From Verticillium longisporum (Eukaryota; Ascomycota; Sordariomycetes; Glomerellales; Plectosphaerellaceae), in assembly GCA_019188255.1 (NCBI GenBank), contig JAETXT010000005.1, forward strand, positions 5,270,001 to 5,334,000: 64,000 bases of DNA, given 5' to 3'. This document shows positions 25,909 through 36,402 of this stretch, piece by piece (the first letter of the stretch is position 1; every line of letters starts with the position of its first letter). The notes under the pieces are model-generated. The model saw only the letters and a program-made list of their open reading frames with translations. It ran no database searches and had not been told where the DNA came from. The translations under genes were made by a program, and so were the position numbers.

Positions 25909-26408
25909 GATCGATGTCGGCGACGGCCCGCGATGTCGTTGCGGACGGTCTGGAGCAGCAATAATGGTGGAGCGCAGATGGGCATTTGGTCACAACATGA
26001 CATTTCTGACAGGGAGCTGGGACTCCTTGCCGCTGTGGGGGATTCGTAGCGCCCAATGTCCTGGAAGACGCGTTACACGCGTCGAGATTGAGATTACCTA
26101 AGCATCTTGATCAGAGCATCTTCACTTCGACGACCGCTAGAGCTTCGAGTGCCATTCCTGCCTTGTCTTTACGATTCCGGATTATGTTGGCTTCAGTTCA
26201 TACAAGCTCCAGGACACCGCGACGATGGTTGCCACAGGACAGGCTAACATGAGGCAGGGCAAACATCATGTGCCATCAACCACACGCACTCAGTCGGACG
26301 CGCAGTTGCATTGATCAGAGGACCTCCCTCATTGACCTTCAAGATGAAATATCTCCAGTGTCGAGTCCTGTTATCCAAGCAAACCCCAGCTGTCTCCATC
26401 CCGGGCGC
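25909..26408. other. Intergenic, ORC4 promoter side
   Basis: About 500 bases between the ORC4 start and the 3' end of the next minus-strand gene. It should contain the ORC4 promoter. I see nothing else. Confidence 0.5.
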
Positions 26409-27823
26409 TCACTGCTTAGCAACGGCGTCAAACAACGTTGCCAGACCCATCACGAGTGCCCCTGTCGTGATGATGAAGCTTGCGACCGCCGCGCCAGTCT
26501 GTACGCTCGACTGAACGTCCGCACCAAACTTGAGTACCGCAACCATGGGCCAAATCGCAGCAATAGCGATGCTTATCACTGCAGGGACACCGACAACATA
26601 GGAAACCGGATGCGCGTCCCACGCGACGACGAACCTCAGAGCCTGCTGAGGAGTATCCGAGATTGTCGGACGAAACACATGGTGTAGAAGCAACTGTTCG
26701 ACGCGTCTTCTGTTTCCAGCAGGTATTCCAGCTACCATGCCATCTTCGATCGCCCGGCAGATGTTGGGGGACACGTCGAGCGTCGCTACGTGGGGTCCTA
26801 TGCTGACTCCATCCTTCACCTAAAAATGCCGATCACACATCAGTCAGCTATCATGAACGATGACTTCGAAGTGTAAACCGACATCGCGCTCCAGATGCAC
26901 GCCCGCCCAGATTTTACTTCATGTCCTGCGGCTCTGTCCATGCAGGCAAGATCTGACTGTGCCCAAGATAACCATTCAGAGGGTGATTGGTGTGCAGAAC
27001 GTACCTGTACGACTTCGATCCTCTCGAGTGACTTGGGGAGCAAAGCCTGTAACAGCCCATCGTTTATCCTCGACATGCGATAAAAGACTGACAAATGCTT
27101 GAAGACCCATGCGTCGTCCACTTCCGATGCATCATACGCCGGACAGGGCAGAAGCACGTTGTCTGATTGGTCGAAGAAGACAGAGATGCGATACTGGGAA
27201 TGTTGGAGCCTCCAAGCTTCCAAGTAGTTCAGCGCAAAATTCGTTTTGGGAATCGCAAACGTGAAGTACGCTGTCCAGTATATCCGCCAGGGCGACAGTC
27301 GTGGCACCCTATCTTCAAGCCTTGCCACCAGCCGTAGGAGGAGTGCCGACTAGGTATCAGCTTGATGTGAGCGCTGCTCTAAGGTCCTTGGATACGGCTG
27401 CATGTAATCATCACTCACTTCGAATATGGTGTTGCGTACCCAACTTAGAATGATCGATGTCGGTACTATTCGTGCGACGTAAATCTGCAGGATTGAGCTT
27501 GCGCTGAGCAACACGAGGTCAATGGCAAGTAGATAGTATAAATACACACTAATGAACGACAGGTTCGCATAGGTGGTACATAGTGTAATGAGCAGCGTCA
27601 TGGAACGCCAGTGTGGAAAAGGAAGCCAAATGTAAGGGTGCGGAATCAGGCGTGGAACTCCTTTGGCCACAAAGGCGTCAGAAGAAAACCCATGAGGCTG
27701 TACGTCCTCGATAGTGGCCAGCGCCCGCAGGCGGGTGACCAACATTTCACGCAGAGCAGTAAAAACTCTGCGTCCTCGAGGTGGCGCATGGTCCTCGGCA
27801 ATGCCTTGCTCTGCGGCGCTCAT
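26409..27823 (-). CDS. Unrecognised multi-pass membrane protein
   Basis: Minus-strand exons are 27823-27419, 27349-27005 and 26819-26409, all phase 0, giving 386 residues from the ATG at 27823 (MSAAEQGIAEDHAPP). An in-frame ATG at 27916 would add 31 residues. Introns start GTGAGT and GTACGT and end CCTAG and TTTAG; the second is long (185 nt), so a small exon could have been missed. Two adjacent hydrophobic segments (MTLLITLCTTYANLSFISVYLYY and LAIDLVLLSASSIL) lie near residues 80-120. Two more are near the C-terminus (VSYVVGVPAVISIAIAAIW and AVASFIITTGALVMGLATLF). Between them is a soluble part with WRIYWTAYFTFAIP and an RRVEQLLLHHVFRP segment. I do not recognise the family. Codon use is less G/C-biased than in the housekeeping genes, and the gene sits 1.2 kb from the dead retrotransposon. 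Confidence 0.65.
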
Positions 27824-29031
27824 AGCTGTTACTGTGAGGAAATGAAGAACGCGGCTAGGGTGGGAGGCGATGGGGATATTTCGACGACCAGTAGTGGCGG
27901 AAACTGGTCGTTTCATTTCACGTTATGAAAGAGCGACCGAATTTCACGATCCGTTAGTGCTGACATTGTAGCAGGCTGCGCAAGACAACGGTTGTTAAGC
28001 TGCGTGGGCAAGGCTGGTGGCGTTTTCGAGCAGATGCAGGATAAGCGCTCACATGCTTCAGCCGAATTGACGATTGTGAGACAAAATTGTCTCGATGAGG
28101 GTGACTTCGTCAATCATGTATATGGCAAGGTTGTGACTCGATAGGCTTTGCAGATTGCAGATTGTGTGTTAGAAGATGTTGCTTGGCGTAACTCAGCAAA
28201 CACCTTCAGATATCTGGCCTTTTGTGGCAGAATAATGACATGCGACATTTCCGTACCGCAAAGACGGACTTTTGGTGCTGTAAATCGAGCTTGACGTCCT
28301 CATGGTAGCGTATCGCAATACTAAGTAATTGCCCCAGGCCAGATTGTTGGATGTTTGTACCTCAAGGCAAGGCTCTGGGCCCTGCTTACATTGGACGACC
28401 CAGCCATAGTATCGGGGAACGACTTTGGCGCCAAGTTACGATGTGCTAGCTGAGCCGCAATTTCATGCACTGTTTCAACCCTGAGGACGGCAATGGTACC
28501 ATGCAGGGCCCAGCATCAGTCAATATCGTTCGTTGTTCAAAATGTTGTGGTAGGACAAACCAAGCATATCATAGAGCCGGTCTGCTGGAACTTACTCGGC
28601 TTCCAATGCCCAGGGATCACGTCGCCTTATCAGCTCGGTAATCCAATACGGCATACTGCTCACACACCACTATGGGAGAAGAGGGAGGCTAGTTCGAGTC
28701 AGCCGTTAGCCCATTCGGGTCTAGAATCCAGACAAGGGAGCGAGAATTACAGGTCTTCACAGCACCTGGTTAGTGGATCAATGTCGAGTTAGTTAGTCGC
28801 GTTTCGCGATTCTGCAGTTGTCTCCGTTGCAGGTAGGCCGCAAGAAGCTAGGTTCGGGTCGGTGGCCGAGCGGGCACGCCATATCTATTCTCTTCACGCA
28901 CTCTAATCGATTCCTAGAGATCCATCGAGGGTCCGGGCCTGAATGAGCCTACCGGGTTCGTCGCCTGATGCTGCTGAGAGCTCGCAGGGTAAAGCAGAGG
29001 CCTGGAAAATTATATATAGGTGGTATTATAG
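27824..29031. other. Intergenic between membrane gene and retrotransposon
   Basis: No convincing gene. Base composition is ordinary until about 29000, where AT-rich DNA begins about 30 bases before the LTR, as if mutation leaked out of the element. At 28862-28872 there is a TGGCCGAGCGG word resembling a tRNA A box, and GGTTCGTCGCC at about 28953 resembles a B box, but no cloverleaf can be formed. Confidence 0.5.
29027..29031. repeat. Target-site duplication, left copy (TATAG)
   Basis: Five bases directly before the left LTR. The right copy is TGTAG; the single difference is a G-to-A transition of the kind seen throughout the element. Confidence 0.75.
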
Positions 29032-29245
29032 TGTCAAGGAGTCTTATACAACGAGTAAAGGGATCAACTATTAATCTCTTAGGGGTCTCTAGGAAGATAG
29101 AATAATCTATGCCCTTCTCCAAATCTTAATCCGTTAACCTTTCTTATAACTATTCCCTTACTACGCTTAATCCTCTCTTCTTAATTCCTACGATTAAATA
29201 ATAAGCGATCCCCTATCGGTCTTATACCTCCCTTAGGTCCTAATA
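29032..29245 (-). repeat. Left LTR (3' LTR of the element)
   Basis: 214 bp, aligned without gaps to 35932-36145 with 20 differences, of which 19 are transitions and one (29107 vs 36007) a transversion. Its outer part (first 90 bp) keeps C and G where the other copy has T and A. The inner part is the more mutated. Confidence 0.93.
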
Positions 29246-29499
29246 TAACGCCCCGTCTCTCTCTTTACTTTATCTTGAAGTATAATATAATATTTAGGTT
29301 AAAGGTCCCTATTAAGTTCTAAGTAGTTCTCTCTTAGGCTATTTAATATTATCTAGTCTAAAGACGTCTATATATTCTAGGTTTCTATCTAATTCTTAAA
29401 TATCTATCTTAATAAGTACTTCCTATTAATTAGCTAGGGTTTCTAAATTAATTCTTTATTATCTAATAGCTATAGTTTAATACTTCTATATATCTTTCT

Positions 29500-29762
29500 T
29501 CTTATCTTAGTTCTATTTTTTATTCTTCTATTATTCTTATTTAATAATCTAATAATTCTCTTCTATAGCTAATTAGCGGGTAATAGCCTATTAATATAGT
29601 CTTACTATTCTAATATTCTTCTATTCTCCTTCTTTATCTTAGTTCTATTTAATTATTCTTATATTATTCTATTCTTAAATAGTAATCTAATAAGCTTCTT
29701 CTATAGCTAATTAGTAATTACTCGCCTTTTAATATAGATTTACTAATCTATTATTCTTCGTT
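29500..29762. repeat. Tandem duplication of about 131 bp inside the retrotransposon
   Basis: Two diverged copies, about 29500-29630 and 29632-29762, share the order TTATCTTAGTTCTATTT, CTTCTATAGCTAATTAG and AATATAG near matching positions. They lie between the antisense ORF and the 3' LTR. Confidence 0.65.
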
Positions 29763-30172
29763 CTTTCCTTTCTTACTATTTAGATTTAGTAAATAGCTAT
29801 TATTCTAGGGTAGCCTATTATAGGTTTCCAGTATATCTATAAGAGGATTTTCTAATTATTATTTCCGTCTTTTCTTCTTCTTTAACGATAATAACGACGA
29901 CGACGGTATTCCTCCCCTCTTTAATATTACCTTTATATCTTTTATAATAATCCCTTAGCGATTAGCTATTATATAGTTACTAATTAGGTATAGTTCTTAG
30001 ATCGATTCCGGTTTTCTAATTCTTCGATAAGAATAATTTATAAATCTATTAATATCTATTTATTAATTACCTATTAATTAAAAGCGGTAATACTATTATT
30101 TAAATAATTTCCTACTCGTAAATTACTCTTAACGTTTCCCCTATAATTTAATAGCTAATTAGCTATAGAGTA

Positions 30173-31050
30173 ATAGCTCCTCTTCCTCCTAACCCTTACT
30201 AGGAGCCTAGATAGGCGTACTCCGCTAGAGACCTACTATACCTCTACTACTATAACTATATATATAAGCAATTTAATCCCGCTATAAGCAGGGAGTACCT
30301 TTATTATAAGGAGGACGCTAGTAAATAAGCTACTATCTAGCTATTAATTATCGGCTAATCGTTTATATAGCTAGTTCCGCTAAATACTCCTACTATAGAG
30401 TAGCCTAGGGAAATAAGCCGTACCTCGCTATAAATTGCCCCCCTTTTATTCCCCTATTATCTAATAGCTAATCCCCTATAAATGCCTATTAAGCATTAGG
30501 CTACTATATATGCCCTTAAATTAGCTATTAAGGCCATAGCTAAGAATAGCTATACTAGTATCTTTAAAGTAAATAATACTTACTTATTAGATACCTATTA
30601 TTTAAGTATTAATAGATTTCTTTTAATTAATTTCGATATAATTAAGACCGTTAGCTAGAAGGCCCTCTAAAAGGGCAAAAACGATAAAGCGCTAAGCGCT
30701 AAGAAGCGTACTACTACCGATTAATAGGAGGCTAGCGAGTACTCTACTCGCTACCTCGCCGCCGCTAATCGTCTCGCCTAGGCCGCTAAGCGCTCTACTG
30801 CCGCTGCCGAGGTCTCTACCGCTACCCTATAATAGATTGCCGGTTCTCTCGCTAAATTAGTTACTATCTAGTCCGAGATCCGGGAGAATTATACCTTAAT
30901 CGTAAATCGCTTATTAATTACTTACTATTTACCTATTAATAATCTACTAGAATTATAATACTCTTATTAACGCTATTAATAATAAGGAGGATAGCGAGAA
31001 CTAGGAAGGTAATAGCGAAGTAGCGGCTTAAGAACCGCTAATAGTCCGCT
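30173..31050 (+). pseudogene. Antisense ORF relic inside the retrotransposon, unrecognised
   Basis: On the plus strand, opposite to pol, one frame from about 30173 (ATA where an ATG would be expected) to about 31050 is open except for TAG and TAA codons, which C-to-T change makes from CAG and CAA. It keeps protein-like character: a compact segment near 30480-30640 (YALKLAIKAIAKNSYTSIFK), a basic stretch, then an Ala/Leu-rich helix-like part near 30740-30900 (STRYLAAANRLA, IAGSLAKLVTI). It lies between the chromodomain and the 3' LTR, where extra ORFs sit in some Ty3/Gypsy elements. The end is uncertain. I do not recognise the protein. Confidence 0.5.
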
Positions 31051-31189
31051 AATGCTCCTTTATTACTTAGTTTTTTCTTTTACTTTTTTTATTTTTTTAT
31101 TATTCTTCTTTAAGAATAGGGCTAAGGGCTAGACTACCCCTTAAATACTAATTAGGTTACTATTAATCCGCTATTATTCTTCTTTATAA

Positions 31190-34100
31190 TTATTTATATA
31201 TCTTAACGAAGTCGTTTACTACGTTTCATTATAATTCCTACGAATTCTCGCTTTCTAAGTATCCTTCCTATTTAATAAAGTATTACCGATTATATAATAG
31301 TCTTTTATAATTAACTATTCTCTCGACTATATATACGTCTTCTATTCCTATAACTAGTAGTATCTTATTAATCCATAGCTAAAGTAGTAATTAGTTTTCT
31401 CTACCTTTTTAATTTTCTAAGTACGATATATAGAATATATTATATACTTTATAGCTAGGGGGTAGCTATAGCCTATATACTAGACTATAGCTATTTATCT
31501 TCTTAGTAATTCTAAATAATCCGAGGTATTTATTAGATAGCTTCTTACTAGGTCTCTACTATTTAATCGTTCTTATAAAGAGGAGAACTAGGTCTCCTAC
31601 CTCGTATTCTTTCCGAATTCTTCCTTAATTATAATAGCGGGCCTAGTATCTACTACTAGTCTCTAAGAGTCTATAGATTATCTTTCTCTTAGTTATCTAC
31701 TAAGCTATTTATAATTCTACTATCTCTAAGTTCCCTTATCGTCGTATAGCTCGGCCTAGGTCCCCCGGTCCGGCTAGATTATATCCTATTAGTACTTCTA
31801 CTAATAATTACTAGATTATTATATAGAATAATATATTATATACGAATTCCGCTATAGGGAGTAGGGAAATCTAGTCCATTTATTCGTAATTATAGAATAC
31901 TCTAAAGTAATATTCTAGGTTCTAATTCTATCGTTCTATCTAGCCGTTAATCTATAAATAGAAGGCTATTAAGAGTCGTCTCTTTATTCCTATTATCTTA
32001 TATAAAGTCGTTTAAAACTTATTAGTAAATAATAACCCTCTATCCGAGACTATACCTTTTAAGAGGCTATATCTCTTAAATATATAGTCCTATAGCGTAG
32101 TTACTAGACCGGCTACTATAAGTCTACTATTAATTAGTATATATATAATATACTTTATAAAGTAGTCTACGATAACTAATATAGCGTCTTATTTATTAAC
32201 CTTAAGGAGTCCTATAATAAAGTCTATAGATATTTCCTTAAAGGGATTATTAAGTAGTAGTAGGCTGCCTAATTAGCTATATAGCTTATAATATCGGGGT
32301 TTTATTATTTAATATATTAGGTATATAGGGATATATTCCTTAATATCTTTAATTAAGTTATTCTAGAAATATATATTTTTAAGCTAGGCAATAGTCTTCC
32401 TAACTCCTTAATACCCCGCTATTAGGCTATCGTAGGCTTACTATAGGATTTCGTTTCTAAGGGCCTTATCCTATAGAATAAAGATCTTATTCTTAAAGGT
32501 TAATAGGCTACTTACTTCTATTTACTAGTCGGGCAGCCTTTACTCCTTTCTTACCCTATAGAAGGTATTATTTCCCTAGGCTTCTAGGATAGCTTCTTTA
32601 ATAGGTCTATTATCTAGCTATTAATCTATCGCGGTAATAGCCCCGACGATATTAAGGAATCGTTTTATCTACGATAATAGGTAATATACCCTCGCTTACT
32701 CCTATTCTCCCTAACTTAGCTTATAATCGGGCCTCCTAGAGAGGCTATCCGCTAGGTTCCTATTACCTACTTAGTATTCGATAGTAAAGTCGAACTCTAA
32801 TAGCGCTTATAACTATCTTCCCTATCGTCCTAAGATCTTCGGTTTTTCTATAAGATATTTATAATTAAGGTAATTAGTTAGGACCTTAATTATTAATCTA
32901 CTATAAGTAAAGTATTATCTCTATATCTTAAAAGATTCTACGATCGCTATTATTTCTACTTCTAGTATATTATATTATAGCTCTATACCTTTAAGCTTTT
33001 TTAAAAAGTATATAACCGGTTTCTAATAACCGTTCTCTAATTAAGATAGGACTATTCTAATTACGAAGTTTAATATATCGGGCTTAATTCTCGTTTTTAA
33101 TCTATTATCGAAGTATTAGAGGATAGGAGCCCTTATAAATATAAACTTTAATTTTTAGAAAGCTATTAAATTAATAATATTTAGCTAGAAGTCTATTATT
33201 AATTATTTAGTGTTCTTACTAGTTAAGGGGGCTACGATTTTCGAATAGTTCTTAATAAAACGCTTATAAAAGCCCGTAAACCTAAGGAATCCTTAGAGGT
33301 CTTTTAAGGATTAGGGGGTCGGCTAGTCCCTTATTATAGTAATTCGTTCTTCTATAATATATATATTTATAGGGGAGATTATAAACCCTAGAAACTCTAT
33401 TATTATCGTATTAAAGTTATATTTTTCTAGATTTATATAGAAATTCCATTCTCGAAGTCTTCTAAGTACTATTCTAGTATTCTATTAGTATTCTTCTAGT
33501 ATTATTACGTATATTAAGATATCGTCTATATAAACGATATATATTATATCTATAAGGCTAGCTAGTACTTTATTAATATATATTTAAAAAGTAGCTAGTA
33601 CGTTTATAAAGCTAAATAATATAATAAAGTATTCGAAGTAGCTATATTTTATTCTAAATACCGTTTTCTACTCGTCCCTTATTTTAATATATAGTCGGTA
33701 ATAAGTATCTTTTAGGTCTAGTTTCGTAAATAACCTAGCTATTATTAATTAATCGAGTAGCTTATAGATAAGCAGGAGGGCAGTACAGTCTTTCTTCGTA
33801 ATCTTATTAAGTCCCCTATAGTCGATATATATCCTAAGCTTACTACCCTTCTTTAGGATAAATAGTATAGGGGCACTAATAGGGCTAGTAGAGTATCTAA
33901 TCTATCCCTTTTTTAATAAATCGTTTACGTATTCCCTTAATATTTCTAATTCCTTTTCTATTAGGGTATAGATAGGTCCGAAGGGTAGTTTCTTTCTATC
34001 TTCGAGTTCTATCGAATAATCCTATTAGTAATACTATAGTAGGGTTATTACTTATTTAATATCGAATACGTCCCTAAACTTATAATATTCCGCTAAGACT

Positions 34101-34640
34101 ATAGTAAATAGCTCGTTTCTCTTATTATACTCCTATAGGGGTATTATAGGGGGAGCCTATATATTCTATAATATAATTAAAGCTATTATTAAGGATTAAT
34201 AGATTATACTCTTAATTTATTTTCTTATTAATATAATTCTAATATCTTATTTCCTAATAGGGTATCTCTAATAGCCCTATAATTAATTATTTATCGGCTA
34301 TACTTAGGCTAGCTAGGGTCTTCCTAAGATAACGTCGTACCCGTTTATAATATTATCTACTACTATATACTCTATTATTATTATATACTTTATCCTAGGG
34401 TTATCTATTACTTAGCTAATAATCCTTTTTTCGCTATAAGTACTTATCTCCTTATTTTAGAATACTCTACCTAGCTTACCCTACTTTTCCCCTAGCTATT
34501 CTCTAGCTTCTTTTAGGAGGTCGCTATTAATAATATTAATATTAGCTCCTCTATCTAGTATTACCTCTCCCTTAACCTAATTATTACTAATATATAGTTT
34601 AATAGTTACTTCGTACCGTTTTAGTCTTAGGAGTAGCGGT
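31190..34640 (-). pseudogene. Pol relic: protease, reverse transcriptase, RNase H, integrase, chromodomain
   Basis: On the minus strand, a protease-like VILDRGANINIINSDLL occurs near 34515-34575. The reverse transcriptase reads KLPFGPIYTLIEKELE near 33970, then IDYRGLNKITKK near 33810 and YIVYIDDILIY near 33510-33540, the last matching the catalytic YVDD motif. RNase H should follow. The integrase core shows EISIDFIIGL near 32220 and IVSDRG near 32040, the first two of its catalytic acidic positions. A chromodomain remnant (FIK-stop-EGYLESENS, where the stop replaces Trp) lies at about 31200-31280. Most stop codons fit changed Gln or Trp codons. The order PR-RT-RH-IN defines Ty3/Gypsy. Confidence 0.88.
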
Positions 34641-34699
34641 TCTTTCTATTAAGGGTCTCCTATTATTCTTCCCCTAAGCGGTTCGCGGTTTACTATTAA

Positions 34700-35900
34700 G
34701 TACTATTTATACGACTTATATATATAACCTTATTTTCTATAACTTATATATAACGCCTCTAAGCAGCTATTAGCATAGTATCTATATTTATTATAATTAT
34801 AGTACTTAACGTCGTCTAGGGCCTCGGGCCTTCTTCTATCTATCTATTACTATTCTATTATTAGCCTATAAAGTATAATAGATTAATTCGGCTAGCTACT
34901 TAGTTTTCGGTCGTCTCTTCCTTATAGTTATTCGTCGGCTATTCTTCCGTAAATCTTATTTTAAATCTATTATAGATTATCTCGGCTTCTCTCTTTATTA
35001 TCCTAGTATTATTTTAGGCTTCTCTTAGTCCGTAGTAAGGTCTCTACCCTCTTAGCTATTCTATTTAGCTCTATTCTTATATAGGGAATTCCCTAAGCTA
35101 TAATCTATTATATAAGATCTAGGTTAAATTTCGTAAATAAAAGCATTACCTTATAGATCTATAATAGGGGTTTAAGTAGCTCCGCTTCTAGGCTATTATA
35201 AGCGTCTATAAAGTCTTAGTATTTCTAATTAAGGGCTTAAAACCGCTAATCCCGCTTATATAGTTTAATAATTATCTAGAATACTTAAATATTATCGTTA
35301 TCTATATCGCCCTTTAGCTAGGCCCCTATTACTCTCTAAGTAACTTCGTAAATAGATCTATATTCTATTTATATATATAATATCTATCTCTACTATAAAG
35401 TATTAATAAAGTAATTACTCGTATATACGATTTTATCGATATCTCTACGGAAACTCTTCTTATCGAGCTAGAATCGTATATCGAGGCTAAATAAGAAGGT
35501 ATTAAGTTCCGACTAGGACGTCCCCTTATATTAAATAGCTAATAGTTATATCTTTATAAAGGGCGTACTTTATAATTCTTTATAAAGTATTACTCTAAGT
35601 ACTAGTACTAGTCTACTAATTACTCCTAGTAATAGGCTTATTAGGTCTCCTCTTTAGAGCATAGCTAGTTCTTCGTATTTCCTTTTCCTTACGAGTTTAT
35701 GCCGTTCTTCCTCTAACTATTAATCTAATTCCTCGTCTATAATTAATAGTAAGTTATCGAGTATATTATTCTCAGTATCTTATCCTTATTCTATATCGGG
35801 CCTTAATTATATTAATTCTTCGGTATTCTCCGTCTACTATCCTATAATAGCCTATCTTCTAGTACTCCGTATATCTCTAGTCGATATATTATCCTAACGG
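34700..35900 (-). pseudogene. Gag relic with zinc-knuckle remnant
   Basis: Lies directly inside the 5' LTR on the minus strand. At about 34755-34810 the minus-strand frame reads a degenerate CCHC knuckle (YYNYNKYRYYANSC), with Cys and His mostly turned into Tyr as expected from G-to-A change. The rest of gag is too mutated to describe; the limits are approximate. Confidence 0.7.
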
Positions 35901-35931
35901 TCGTCGCTCCCTAGGGGTAGATCGATTATTA

Positions 35932-36145
35932 TATTAAGGAGTCTTATATAATAAGTAAAGGGATTAACTATTAATCTCTTAGGGGTCTCTAGGAAGATAG
36001 AATAATCGATGCCCTTCTCTAAATCTTAGTCCGTTAACCTTTCTTATAACTATTCCCTTACTGCGCTCGGTCCTCTCTTCTTGATTCCTACGATCAAACA
36101 ATAGGCGATCCCCTATCGGTCTTATACCTCCCTCAGGTCCTGACA
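35932..36145 (-). repeat. Right LTR (5' LTR of the element)
   Basis: 214 bp, the partner of 29032-29245. Its outer 120 bp keeps C and G at every site where the two LTRs differ, while its inner part is mutated. A primer-binding site should follow on the minus strand below 35932, but mutation has blurred it too much to name the tRNA. Confidence 0.93.
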
Positions 36146-36150
36146 TGTAG
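36146..36150. repeat. Target-site duplication, right copy (TGTAG)
   Basis: Five bases directly after the right LTR, pairing with TATAG at 29027-29031. Confidence 0.75.
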
Positions 36151-36402
36151 TGACTAGGTAGGTATATCACCCGAGAATAATCACGACCAAAGTCGCACAA
36201 GGCTCAAGCTGAGGCTGCCGATCTTAGTCATCCTCTTGGTCTTTGGGGGCTGAAATTTGGACTGGCCTATCATGGGTTCTATATCACCCCTCCATGTGCC
36301 TCGCATGCTTGCTTGCTGGTGTTCTACGATGCTTATACTACCTTTATCTTGACCCAAGGCTTATTCCGATAACAGCATCATCGCAAGAGGAAGCGCGATA
36401 AC
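36146..36402 (+). promoter_or_regulatory. Short promoter of the LtrA-like gene, abutting the retrotransposon
   Basis: Only 257 bases separate the element from the next start codon. Base composition returns to normal within the outer LTR, so this promoter appears not to have been mutated by RIP. The first bases include a CTAGGTAGGTATA word. Confidence 0.4.

Larger units (their letters stand above)
29032..36145 (-). mobile_element. RIP-mutated Ty3/Gypsy chromovirus LTR retrotransposon, complete but dead
   Basis: A 7.1-kb AT-rich block is bounded by two 214-bp direct repeats and by target copies TATAG (29027-29031) and TGTAG (36146-36150), which differ only by a G-to-A change. Both LTRs are consistent with an original TGTCA...TGACA end pair. 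On the minus strand the order is LTR, gag with zinc-knuckle relic, protease, reverse transcriptase, RNase H, integrase, chromodomain, a 1.9-kb extra region, a purine-rich tract (AAAGAGAGAGACGGGGCG at about 29249-29266), LTR. This order and the chromodomain place it among Ty3/Gypsy chromoviruses. All domains are full of stops from C-to-T and G-to-A change in CpA/TpG, while CpG remains common. This is the signature of repeat-induced point mutation, so the element cannot encode working proteins. Confidence 0.95.

Noticed and set aside
28857..28965. Candidate tRNA gene
   Set aside because: A- and B-box-like words are present but no acceptor stem, anticodon arm or T arm can be paired.
29246..35931. 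AT-rich block as a centromere or mitochondrial insertion
   Set aside because: Paired LTRs, a target duplication, gypsy-type domain order and CpA-directed transitions explain it fully as a RIP-mutated retrotransposon.
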